This document shows positions 1 through 6,814 of a stretch of 44,551 nt of DNA, piece by piece. How positions within the stretch are numbered: the stretch's first letter is position 1; every line of letters starts with the position of its first letter. The position numbers and the translations under genes were made by a program. Source of the stretch: an uncultured Saprospiraceae bacterium (GTDB lineage: Bacteria; Bacteroidota; Bacteroidia; Chitinophagales; Saprospiraceae); assembly GCA_937944095.1 (NCBI GenBank), contig CALEAC010000152.1, forward strand, positions 1 to 44,551, given 5' to 3'. The notes under the pieces were generated by a model. That model had not been told where the DNA came from. It searched no databases and saw only the letters and a program-made list of their open reading frames with translations.

Positions 1-141
1 TACATTGGTATCCTCAGCAATCTGGATCAGCTCAGCTAGGGACTTGACGTCAATCGAATCTGGATCAATCAAGACAGCTAAGGACTTTATACCGTGTTTC
101 GCCCTTACTGATATTTCCTGGATATATGTCTGTGCTTTCAT
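1..141 (-). CDS. Geranylgeranylglyceryl/heptaprenylglyceryl phosphate synthase-like protein, N-terminal part
   Basis: A minus-strand reading frame starts with ATG at 139-141 and stays open to the window edge (47 codons). Residues 21-28 read LAVLIDPD, the opening beta strand and Asp motif of the PcrB/GGGP synthase TIM barrel, followed by an acidic helix (SLAELIQIAEDTNV). The family joins a prenyl diphosphate to glycerol-1-phosphate; Bacteroidota commonly carry one copy. Only about a fifth of the protein is present, so the active site cannot be checked. The plus strand over the same bases also has an open frame, but its translation resembles nothing and I treat it as a shadow. No clear promoter is seen; a small palindrome lies at 155-166, just upstream. 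Confidence 0.75.
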   Translation of the reverse strand, partial: MKAQTYIQEISVRAKHGIKSLAVLIDPDSIDVKSLAELIQIAEDTNV

Positions 142-507
142 TAGCTACTACAAGGTAACAAGTTACTATCGTGTTATTGTATACGTTGTACCATTCTCTT
201 AGAAATAGAATATGGTTCTAGACCAATTTTCTATACTCAAATTAGAAAAGATGAGAACTAAGATCGGTAACTATCGGGGAAGTAAGAAGGGCTTTATTTC
301 ATTTGCTCAAAATGGTAGAAAGCCAAGGGGCATGGGTATTATGCGAATGTTCCAGCATTGATAAACTAGTCCAGGAATACAGTATTTTGATAGTCTTTGA
401 CCGTATTCTGAATTCATTGACTCTATAGGGTGGAATTGATCCTTTAGCTGATTATGCGTCACCAGCTAACCTCTTAGATAGGAAACTGGTCCCACTTGGA
501 CTCCCAC
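142..507. other. Intergenic stretch with no recognisable gene
   Basis: About 365 bases between the GGGP synthase start and the tRNA-Gln terminator. No open frame with protein-like composition was found on either strand. Visible structures are a short palindrome GTAAC-aa-GTTAC at 155-166 and a weak AT-rich hairpin (TTTTCTA at 227-233 against TAGAAAA at 243-249). Neither can be given a function. Confidence 0.6.
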
Positions 508-540
508 AAAAAAAATAAGCCACTGATACCAGCGGCTTAT
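508..540 (-). terminator. Rho-independent terminator of tRNA-Gln
   Basis: On the minus strand ATAAGCC (534-540) pairs with GGCTTAT (515-521), with an inner CTG/CAG pairing, followed by an unbroken run of T (A on the plus strand, 508-515). It lies a few bases beyond the tRNA 3' end and is a textbook intrinsic terminator. Confidence 0.9.
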
Positions 541-551
541 AATTCGGAAAG

Positions 552-623
552 TTGACCCACAAGGACTCGAACCTTGAATGCCAGTACCAAAAACTGGTGT
601 GTTACCAATTACACCATGGGTCA
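552..623 (-). tRNA. tRNA-Gln (anticodon TTG)
   Basis: The minus strand folds into a full cloverleaf: acceptor stem TGACCCA/TGGGTCA, D stem GTGT/ACAC, anticodon stem CCAGT/ACTGG with loop TTTTGGT, and a T arm with GTTCGAG. The anticodon TTG is at 588-590, giving glutamine. The discriminator base is A and no CCA is encoded. It has its own terminator and a candidate promoter, so it is probably a single-gene unit. Confidence 0.95.
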
Positions 624-633
624 ATTACGGTCA

Positions 634-641
634 CAAAATTA
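634..641 (-). promoter_or_regulatory. -7 element of the tRNA-Gln promoter
   Basis: Reading the minus strand gives TAATTTTG, an exact match to the Bacteroidota -7 consensus TAnnTTTG, ending 10 bases before the tRNA 5' end. No good TTG -33 element sits at the usual distance, so only the -7 half is supported. Confidence 0.55.
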
Positions 642-687
642 AGTGAATTCTTTTGTCTAGACTAGAGCAGATGCGTTATTTATCAGA

Positions 688-1230
688 TTAAACTTTAAGC
701 TTATATATATCTGGTAGATGCCTGCCCTGTCCATTGAGGTCTAGGCCGTAGCCTATTATGAATTCTGGAGGTATTTCCTTACCCACAAAGTCCACTGCAA
801 TAATATCATTATGCACCTCTGGTTTGCTTAGCAGTGCACAGACACTAATACTTAGAGGATTGTAAGTCTTAAGTTTTTCTAAGAAAGCCTCTATGGTTAG
901 CCCTGTATCTATGATGTCTTCTACAACTATCACGTGCTGATCATGGACCTCTTTCTTAAGGTCTAATAGAAACGCAACTTGTTTTGTACTTTCCATACCA
1001 TCGTAGGAAGCTAACTTCACAAAGCTGATCTCATGCGGAAAACTGAGCTTTCTTACCAGATCGGACATAAAAATGAATGATCCATCCAGAATACTGACGA
1101 GGAGGACTTTCCCCTTCCCTGAATAGGCCTGATTAATCCTTCTTGCTATATCTGCAACTATATGATCTAACTCATTGGCATCCAGATATTTGTAAAAAGT
1201 CTTATCCTCTATGACGACGGAATTACTCAT
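688..1230 (-). CDS. hpt: Hypoxanthine phosphoribosyltransferase
   Basis: A 180-residue protein of usual length for HPRT. It converts hypoxanthine or guanine plus PRPP to IMP or GMP in purine salvage, in the cytoplasm. The PRPP-binding signature appears as VIVVEDIIDTG near residues 100-110; the N-terminal VLLVSILDGSFIFMSDLVRK stretch matches the conserved strand and PPi loop (LDGS), and the C-terminal FIIGYGLDLNGQGRHLP matches the base-contacting segment. The ATG overlaps the end of the upstream M28 peptidase gene by eight bases, so the two are probably translated together. Confidence 0.93.
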   Translation of the reverse strand: MSNSVVIEDKTFYKYLDANELDHIVADIARRINQAYSGKGKVLLVSILDGSFIFMSDLVRKLSFPHEISFVKLASYDGMESTKQVAFLLDLKKEVHDQHVIVVEDIIDTGLTIEAFLEKLKTYNPLSISVCALLSKPEVHNDIIAVDFVGKEIPPEFIIGYGLDLNGQGRHLPDIYKLKV

Positions 1231-2638
1231 CTAGTCCGTTCTGATCGATAAGGTAAACAAGGCTAGTTATCGCTGCAGCTCCAGCTCTCAGTTCTCTTAC
1301 GTGAACATTGCTGAATACATCCTCAGTGGTGTGATGTAAATCGAAATAACGGCTATTATCAGGCTTAAACCCAATAAGCAAGCCTTGCTGAGATTTTAGT
1401 GGGTTGATGTCAGCGCCACCTCCACCAGCTTTGATACTGAGGTCATAAGGCACCAGGTATTCTTCGAATTTCTGCAGGCTTGTCAGCATCGGCTTGAACA
1501 CCTTAGGATGGGCAGAGCAGCCGAAACCCCTCGGCGTAAACCCACCCATATCAGATTCTATAGCTGCTAAGTGGAATTCTTTTTTTGCATTTGACTCTTT
1601 TGCGTAAGCTTTACCACCGCCTAGACCATTCTCTTCATTCATAAACAACACGCACCTAAGGGTCCGTTTGGGCTGGTAATTAAGGGCTTTTAATGTCTCA
1701 AAGACCTGCATCGCATGGACACATCCTGCACCATCATCATGCGCACCGCCACCGACATCCCAAGAGTCGAGATGGCCACCCACTAAGATAATTTCATCTG
1801 GGAAAGTACTGCCTTTGATCTCTGCAATGACATTATATGAAGTGACTGAATCATGGATCTCAGGATTATTCTTGATATAGACTTCTAGATCTGAGTACTC
1901 TTGCAATAACTGAGAGAGTCTTTCTGCAGCAATTGTGCTGATTGCTAGAGCAGGTATTGGTTCTATTCCATCGGCATACTGCTGTACACCAGTATGCGGT
2001 ATATCATCATAAGACAAGGTCATAGACCTTACTATAGCCGCTTTAGCTCCATACTTACCAGCCCTACTTGCACCATGCACTCTCTGGTCCACTGCTTCGC
2101 CATAAGCATGGCCAGTATTAATTCGAGTCGGATTCATAGGTCGATTATAAAAAACTATCTTATCCTTGACTTGCTCTCTTAATATGTCCAAAGTATCCAG
2201 ACCAAAGACCTCGATAACTTGTCCTCGTAGCCCTGACGGACCAGTACCAATGGTGTTTCCGAGGGATAAGGCATTGAGCGCTGAATCCTTTTCTCTAGAA
2301 CCTTCTTTCCAGAAAGCCCTGACCACTTCCTTATCCCCTCGAGTCCACTTAGGAACTATACATGGCTGAAGCCATACATCTAGGCCCTGTTCCTCTAGCA
2401 TCTTCTGAGTATAACTAACAGCTTCCTCGGCCTGTACAGAACCTGCTAACCGCCCACCAATCGTATCGGATAGCACAGCAAGCCAATTATCGCATTTGGC
2501 ATTGGTCAGGGTATGCTCATAGATGGATTTGATAAAAAAAGCTTGGTTTTCCTCCTGACCATTTGCATCATAAAGCAGCGAACTGCCTACAATTAATAAT
2601 AAGATATTGGTTTTAAGAGTAATATGAAATGGTCTCAT
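1223..2638 (-). CDS. Secreted M28-family zinc aminopeptidase/carboxypeptidase
   Basis: A zinc exopeptidase. The start is placed at the ATG of 2636-2638 because it directly begins a signal peptide (MRPFHITLKTNILLLIVGSS, then a short AxG-like cleavage region); a longer frame extends upstream to 2740 but adds no plausible secretion signal. M28 metal ligands are visible: VGGHLDSWDVGGGAHDDGAG supplies His and bridging Asp, MNEENGLGG the catalytic Glu and Zn-binding Glu, IESDMGG an Asp, and FDLHHTTED the last His. A PA-like insert lies between the signal and the catalytic domain. It probably acts in the periplasm or outside the cell on peptides. It overlaps hpt downstream. Confidence 0.88.
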   Translation of the reverse strand: MRPFHITLKTNILLLIVGSSLLYDANGQEENQAFFIKSIYEHTLTNAKCDNWLAVLSDTIGGRLAGSVQAEEAVSYTQKMLEEQGLDVWLQPCIVPKWTRGDKEVVRAFWKEGSREKDSALNALSLGNTIGTGPSGLRGQVIEVFGLDTLDILREQVKDKIVFYNRPMNPTRINTGHAYGEAVDQRVHGASRAGKYGAKAAIVRSMTLSYDDIPHTGVQQYADGIEPIPALAISTIAAERLSQLLQEYSDLEVYIKNNPEIHDSVTSYNVIAEIKGSTFPDEIILVGGHLDSWDVGGGAHDDGAGCVHAMQVFETLKALNYQPKRTLRCVLFMNEENGLGGGKAYAKESNAKKEFHLAAIESDMGGFTPRGFGCSAHPKVFKPMLTSLQKFEEYLVPYDLSIKAGGGGADINPLKSQQGLLIGFKPDNSRYFDLHHTTEDVFSNVHVRELRAGAAAITSLVYLIDQNGLDE

Positions 2639-2851
2639 AATTGGGAAAACGAATGATTCAGGCCTATTTAGAATGGTAATTCGTCTTGATGAAGAAATCC
2701 TATTAAGCATATTGTGATATCTGTGAAATAATCGATTCATCGAACTGGTGTAGTCTAAATATGTATGGATACCCTAATTATTTGACAATCAACAGTAACT
2801 TTACCTCCTTATTATCGTCAAAAGGACGTATCCCATAAAATTAGCCTAAAA

Positions 2852-3445
2852 TTGATCAATTTATTGTATCCGCTTTTAGCCACTGATATCTCCAAAAAGG
2901 TATCTGATGAGGAATTGGTTAAGCTCTATCTGGAATCTCAGAATGTAGCTTACTTCAATTTACTATACAAGCGGTATTCTGGGAAGATATTTGGTAAGTG
3001 CCTTTCTTTATTAAAGAATGAGGACGAAGCGGAAGATGCGACCCAAGATGTAATGATGAAGATTTTGTTGAATATGTCCAAATTCAGTGGAAGGAGTAGA
3101 TTCTCCACATGGATATACTCGATAACCTACAACTACTGTATCGATTTTCTTAGGAGGAAGAAAAAGGACTTAGCCATCTATGTCGAGGATTTCAATGACA
3201 ACATAGATGTAGAAGATAACGTAGAAGATGCTTTTTTGCTCCAGATGAATGTAGATAGACTAAAGGTCATCATGGAGGAGATACCATTAACTGACAAAAC
3301 CATCCTTTTGATGAAGTATCAAGATGAAATGTCAATCAAAGAGATTTCAGAAATACTGAAAAAATCAGAGAGTGCGGTCAAGATGAAGATCAAAAGAGCA
3401 AAACATAAATTCAAAAAAACTTTTAGTGCAAAATATAGTGATTAA
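2852..3445 (+). CDS. ECF-type RNA polymerase sigma factor
   Basis: A 197-residue sigma-70 family factor. Region 2 is seen as NLLYKRYSGKIFGKCLSLLK and EDATQDVMMKI...FSTWIYSITYNYCIDFLRRKK; region 4 as LTDKTILLMKYQDEMSIKEISEILKKSESAVKMKIKRAKHKFKK, a helix-turn-helix typical of ECF factors. No in-frame ATG exists before region 2 and an in-frame TGA lies at 2783-2785, so translation probably starts at TTG 2852 (or TTG 2864). No anti-sigma factor with a recognisable zinc or membrane domain follows. The next genes are a small acidic ORF and an MscS-type channel, so a role in an envelope or osmotic response is possible but inferred only from position. Confidence 0.9.
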   Translation: MINLLYPLLATDISKKVSDEELVKLYLESQNVAYFNLLYKRYSGKIFGKCLSLLKNEDEAEDATQDVMMKILLNMSKFSGRSRFSTWIYSITYNYCIDFLRRKKKDLAIYVEDFNDNIDVEDNVEDAFLLQMNVDRLKVIMEEIPLTDKTILLMKYQDEMSIKEISEILKKSESAVKMKIKRAKHKFKKTFSAKYSD

Positions 3446-3447
3446 GC

Positions 3448-3654
3448 GTGCCAGAAGATTATAACAGTTTCAAAGAGCTGGAAAAACTAACCAGCGACCA
3501 ATATGCTGACAATATCAGTAAAGTGAAAAAAAGCGTAGATAACAATATTAGTTCTATGTCTTTTATCACGAACATCATAGATATGTATTTCTCAAAAGTC
3601 GTATCTTATGTTGTCAACCTCTCCGGAGGTGATAGTGATAAAGAAAAAGAATAA
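3448..3654 (+). CDS. Small acidic protein of unknown function between sigma factor and channel
   Basis: A 68-residue ORF that starts with GTG two bases after the sigma-factor stop and ends 32 bases before the channel gene, so it fits tightly into the same transcription unit. The N-terminal half is charged and likely helical (SFKELEKLTSDQYADNISK); a moderately hydrophobic segment lies near residues 38-58 and the tail is acidic (GGDSDKEKE). No family is recognised. By position it could be a small sigma regulator or a membrane-associated partner of the channel; this is a guess. It is likely real because of its spacing and composition. Confidence 0.55.
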   Translation: MPEDYNSFKELEKLTSDQYADNISKVKKSVDNNISSMSFITNIIDMYFSKVVSYVVNLSGGDSDKEKE

Positions 3655-3686
3655 CCCTCATACCCCAAAGAATAAACTATCTACAC

Positions 3687-4508
3687 ATGTTTCTATTTTC
3701 ATTATCCGAATCCAGCGCTCTAGGTGATCTAATCACCAGTTTTATGCGTGGTGTCCCCAATTTCCTCATGGCTGTCGTCATAGCAATTATTGGTTTCATC
3801 GTAGCCAAAATCATTGCCAAAATCATTCAGAAAGCCATGGTCAGTATCAATATAGATGCCATAGGTGAAAAACTGAATGAGATTGACTTCATAGACAAGT
3901 CTAATATTAAAATCAAAATAAGCACCATCCTTAGCAAGGTTGTCTATTATGTATTGGTCTTGTTTTTTATGGTTGCAGCGACAGATGTGCTAGGTATGCC
4001 AGCAGTTTCAAGCTTGGTGTCAGATTTATTCAATCTTATTCCGAACCTCATTGTTGCTGGCATTATCCTCATTCTAGGAACCCTTCTAGCTGATATGCTC
4101 AGAGGTGTGGTACAAACCGCGTTAGAATCACTTGGCATTCCCTCTGCTAGGATGATTTCATCCTTTGTGTTCTATTTCTTGTTAATTAACATTGTCATCA
4201 GTGCATTTACCCAAGCACAGATTAATACAGCATTCCTTTCCCAGAATATCTCTATCGTTATAGGAGGCATCGTCCTCGCCTTTGCTATAGGCTATGGACT
4301 CTCTTCTAGGTCTTCTATGTCTAATTTCTTAGCCTCTTATTATTCGAAAGGCAAGTTTGATGTAGGGGATACGATTACGCTGGATGGCGTGACTGGAAAA
4401 GTAGTCGAAATGGACAAATCATCACTGATACTCATTGCCGATAGTGGCAACAAAATAATTTTCCCTCTTAACCAAGTGAGCAATTCGAAAATTGAAATTC
4501 ATAACTAA
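3687..4508 (+). CDS. Mechanosensitive ion channel (TM_helix/MscS-type)
   Basis: A 273-residue inner-membrane protein. Hydrophobic helices lie near residues 22-48, 80-100, 115-140, 160-180 and 190-207, with pore-lining-like Gly/Ala patterns (VVIAIIGFIVAKIIAKII; IVAGIILILGTLLADML) as in proteins with the TM_helix repeat. The C-terminal stretch KFDVGDTITLDGVTGKVVEM, then IIFPLNQVSNSKI, is the beta domain of MscS channels. Such channels open under membrane tension and release solutes after osmotic downshift. It follows the sigma factor and small ORF on the same strand and is probably co-transcribed with them. The protein is short, with a minimal cytoplasmic part. Confidence 0.85.
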   Translation: MFLFSLSESSALGDLITSFMRGVPNFLMAVVIAIIGFIVAKIIAKIIQKAMVSINIDAIGEKLNEIDFIDKSNIKIKISTILSKVVYYVLVLFFMVAATDVLGMPAVSSLVSDLFNLIPNLIVAGIILILGTLLADMLRGVVQTALESLGIPSARMISSFVFYFLLINIVISAFTQAQINTAFLSQNISIVIGGIVLAFAIGYGLSSRSSMSNFLASYYSKGKFDVGDTITLDGVTGKVVEMDKSSLILIADSGNKIIFPLNQVSNSKIEIHN

Positions 4509-4535
4509 AACTTATTTAACTAACAAATTTTTATA

Positions 4536-5564
4536 ATGAGACAATTACTATTACTACTAGTAGCAACTACTTTATGTCTAAGTGTTGCTAATGCTCAAGA
4601 AATGACTCTAGAGTCTCTTAAGTCTATGAAAGCTGATAAGCAAGCTGCTATCGATGGCATGGTTGCTGAGCTTGCTGACTTAGAAAACCAAATCTTAACT
4701 TTTCCAGGATGGAAAATAGGTGGTTTAGGTAGCATCGGCTTTGATGGTATCAGAAACAACGACTGGTTCGCACTTAGTAATGCAAACTCTGCAAATTACG
4801 CACTTAACCTTGGGTTAAGAGGTTTTGCTAGATTAGATAACGACGATTTATTCTGGGATAACGGATTGAAGGTCAATCTAGCTAGAGTAGGAGCATTTAT
4901 CGATAAAGACATCGACACAGCGCCTAGTAAATCAGTAGCGCTTACTAATAATGCATTAGAACTTAGCTCTATTTTCGGAAAGAAAATCGCTCCAAAATGG
5001 GCACTTTCTGCAGAATTAAATTGGCTTTCGACAGTAGTAGAAAGAGAAACTGACATTAAGTACAATTTTGCTCTTAACCAACCTGGACAAGCTACATTCA
5101 GTTTAGGTCTTACTTGGTTACCTATCACTAACTTAAAGGTGAATATTCACCCATTAGGTTACCAAAAGAACTGGCCAGGCGCATTGTCTTCTATGGCTGG
5201 GGCAAAAATAGGTGCAACTTATACAGCCGAGATACTTCCTAACGTCAATTGGGATTCGAACTTAGGAGCATTTATCCCTTACACAGGTGCAGGTGATGTC
5301 GCTCATGCATTTACGGATGCTGCAGGTGTCGCTGGTACTCAAAATGTCGCTTACGAAACTGCTGATTTAGCTAACTGGAAATGGATTAATACTTTCTCTA
5401 CAAAAATATGGAGAGGAATTGGTGTCGTTGCAGAAGTTGGTCTTGCAGGAAACAGACAAATAGCTGACCTAGCAAGAGTTGCTAGTGGTGGTGATGGTCA
5501 AACTGACATTTCTGACAATCCACTACAATCTTACTATAGCTTAGGTCTAGGATACACTTTCTAA
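4536..5564 (+). CDS. DUF3078-like outer membrane beta-barrel protein 1
   Basis: A 342-residue exported protein: signal peptide MRQLLLLLVATTLCLSVANAQ, a short charged helix likely to form a coiled coil (about residues 24-55), then a beta-rich region from the FPGWKIGGLGSIGF segment to a C-terminal strand ending in aromatic F (SLGLGYTF), as expected for an outer membrane barrel. The NDDLFWDNGLKV segment resembles DUF3078 proteins of Bacteroidota. It has the same architecture as the next gene. Codon choice is strongly biased (GCT, CTT, ACT, GGT recur), unlike its neighbours, which suggests high expression. A perfect terminator follows. The substrate is unknown. Confidence 0.75.
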   Translation: MRQLLLLLVATTLCLSVANAQEMTLESLKSMKADKQAAIDGMVAELADLENQILTFPGWKIGGLGSIGFDGIRNNDWFALSNANSANYALNLGLRGFARLDNDDLFWDNGLKVNLARVGAFIDKDIDTAPSKSVALTNNALELSSIFGKKIAPKWALSAELNWLSTVVERETDIKYNFALNQPGQATFSLGLTWLPITNLKVNIHPLGYQKNWPGALSSMAGAKIGATYTAEILPNVNWDSNLGAFIPYTGAGDVAHAFTDAAGVAGTQNVAYETADLANWKWINTFSTKIWRGIGVVAEVGLAGNRQIADLARVASGGDGQTDISDNPLQSYYSLGLGYTF

Positions 5565-5591
5565 GACTACCTATAGTAGCATAATAAAACC

Positions 5592-5627
5592 AAAAAGGGG
5601 TACGGATTCGATTTCGTACCCCTTTTT
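5592..5627 (+). terminator. Rho-independent terminator after the first barrel gene
   Basis: GGGGTACG (5597-5604) pairs with CGTACCCC (5615-5622); flanking A5 and T5 extend the stem and provide the U-tract. The symmetrical A/T flanks mean it could act on both strands. Confidence 0.92.
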
Positions 5628-5658
5628 GTATTTTTGGTCCATACCTAATAATATCATT

Positions 5659-6699
5659 ATGAATAGACTCATACTACTTGCTCTACTGTGTATCAACTCA
5701 GTGTTAGTTGATAAGACCCATGCACAGAGCATAGAGGACCTTAGAAACGATCAAATGAACCTTCTGGGCAAATATGCTGACCTCGAAGCAGAGCTCACTG
5801 CAACGCAAGGCGAGATCGATGCCCTACAAAAGGAAATAGATATTCTATCTGGATGGAGAAAAGGGCTAAATGGCCAGATAGGCTTTAACCTCAACAAATC
5901 GTTGGGTTGGGTGGCTAATCCGAATCCGAGAGCCTCCACCACTTCGCTGAACTTAGGACTCACCGCATATGCAAACTATGATAAGGAAAAACTTTTCTGG
6001 CACAACAAGGGTATCATCACCGAGTCATGGCAAGATGTCGATAAGAGTGATGCGGATAGAGCTGTAAGCAACGATGGCCTGTTCAAGAATGGTGTGGTCG
6101 ATCTATTTAATATCTCATCATTAGCAGGCTATAGAATCACAGATAACTTTGCTTTTTCTGGACAGGCGGAGCTCAACACGTCACTGCTTAACTTTCTATC
6201 TCCAGGAACCATGGATATAGGGGTCGGTGCCACTTGGATTCCTATGCCTAATCTGACTGTCATGATACATCCATTCAATTATCATTATGCCTTTTCAGGT
6301 ATAGATGGTCTATCCAGCAAAGGGGCTCTAGGTGCAAAAGTTCGTGTGGATTACTATGAAGACTTCCTTATCATGGGTAAATCTGTGAACTGGTCATCTA
6401 CTTTGACTTCATTTTTTCCATATGGAAATAGCGAACCGCAGACCGTTCTCTTAGATCCACTTAACCCTGACACCTCAGAATCTTTCGAGGCTGGCTTATT
6501 CGAATACACTTGGCTGAACACCTTATCTTTTGAGGTATGGAAAGGTATCGGCGTTGGTCTTGCGTGGGGACTCAGAAAATCAGACTTCGAAGGCGAGAAA
6601 TTATCAGAAGATGAACTGCCCGATGATTGCAAAAACTGCCTGCTTTCTGGACCTGGCACTCAGAGTTATATGAATGTAGGTCTATCCTATAATTTCTAG
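5659..6699 (+). CDS. DUF3078-like outer membrane beta-barrel protein 2
   Basis: A 346-residue paralogue of the preceding gene. The start is set at ATG 5659, which opens the signal peptide MNRLILLALLCINSVLVDKT, ending at AQS; the frame runs upstream to 5626 inside the previous terminator, which is unlikely to be coding. The order is the same: signal, coiled-coil helix (DLEAELTATQGEIDALQKEI), GWRKGLNGQIGFNLNKSLGW start of the barrel, KLFWHNKG, and a terminal strand SYMNVGLSYNF. Two cysteines (DDCKNCLL) lie in a likely external loop. Codon bias is weaker than in its neighbour, so the pair seems to differ in expression level. The function is unknown. Confidence 0.75.
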   Translation: MNRLILLALLCINSVLVDKTHAQSIEDLRNDQMNLLGKYADLEAELTATQGEIDALQKEIDILSGWRKGLNGQIGFNLNKSLGWVANPNPRASTTSLNLGLTAYANYDKEKLFWHNKGIITESWQDVDKSDADRAVSNDGLFKNGVVDLFNISSLAGYRITDNFAFSGQAELNTSLLNFLSPGTMDIGVGATWIPMPNLTVMIHPFNYHYAFSGIDGLSSKGALGAKVRVDYYEDFLIMGKSVNWSSTLTSFFPYGNSEPQTVLLDPLNPDTSESFEAGLFEYTWLNTLSFEVWKGIGVGLAWGLRKSDFEGEKLSEDELPDDCKNCLLSGPGTQSYMNVGLSYNF

Positions 6700-6730
6700 A
6701 GACTGAGAACTGAGCTAAAACAAAATAATC

Positions 6731-6768
6731 AACAAAAAGCCTTCTGATCACTCAGAGGGCTTTTTGTT
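6731..6768 (+). terminator. Rho-independent terminator after the second barrel gene
   Basis: An almost perfect hairpin: AACAAAAAGCC (6731-6741) pairs with GGCTTTTTGTT (6758-6768), with inner TCTGA/TCAGA pairing around a tcac loop. The A/T-rich outer stem makes it potentially bidirectional. It lies 47 bases before the polA start. Confidence 0.92.
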
Positions 6769-6814
6769 GATATATAGGGATTACTTCTATCTTGGGTCCC
6801 CAATCCAAAATGAT

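Noticed and set aside
5-202. 65-codon plus-strand ORF at the left edge
   Set aside because: It lies opposite the clear GGGP synthase start and its translation has no protein-like pattern.
2782-2810. TTGACA as a sigma-70 -35 box for the ECF sigma gene
   Set aside because: There is no matching -10 at 16-18 bases, and the phylum uses the TTTG/TAnnTTTG promoter type.
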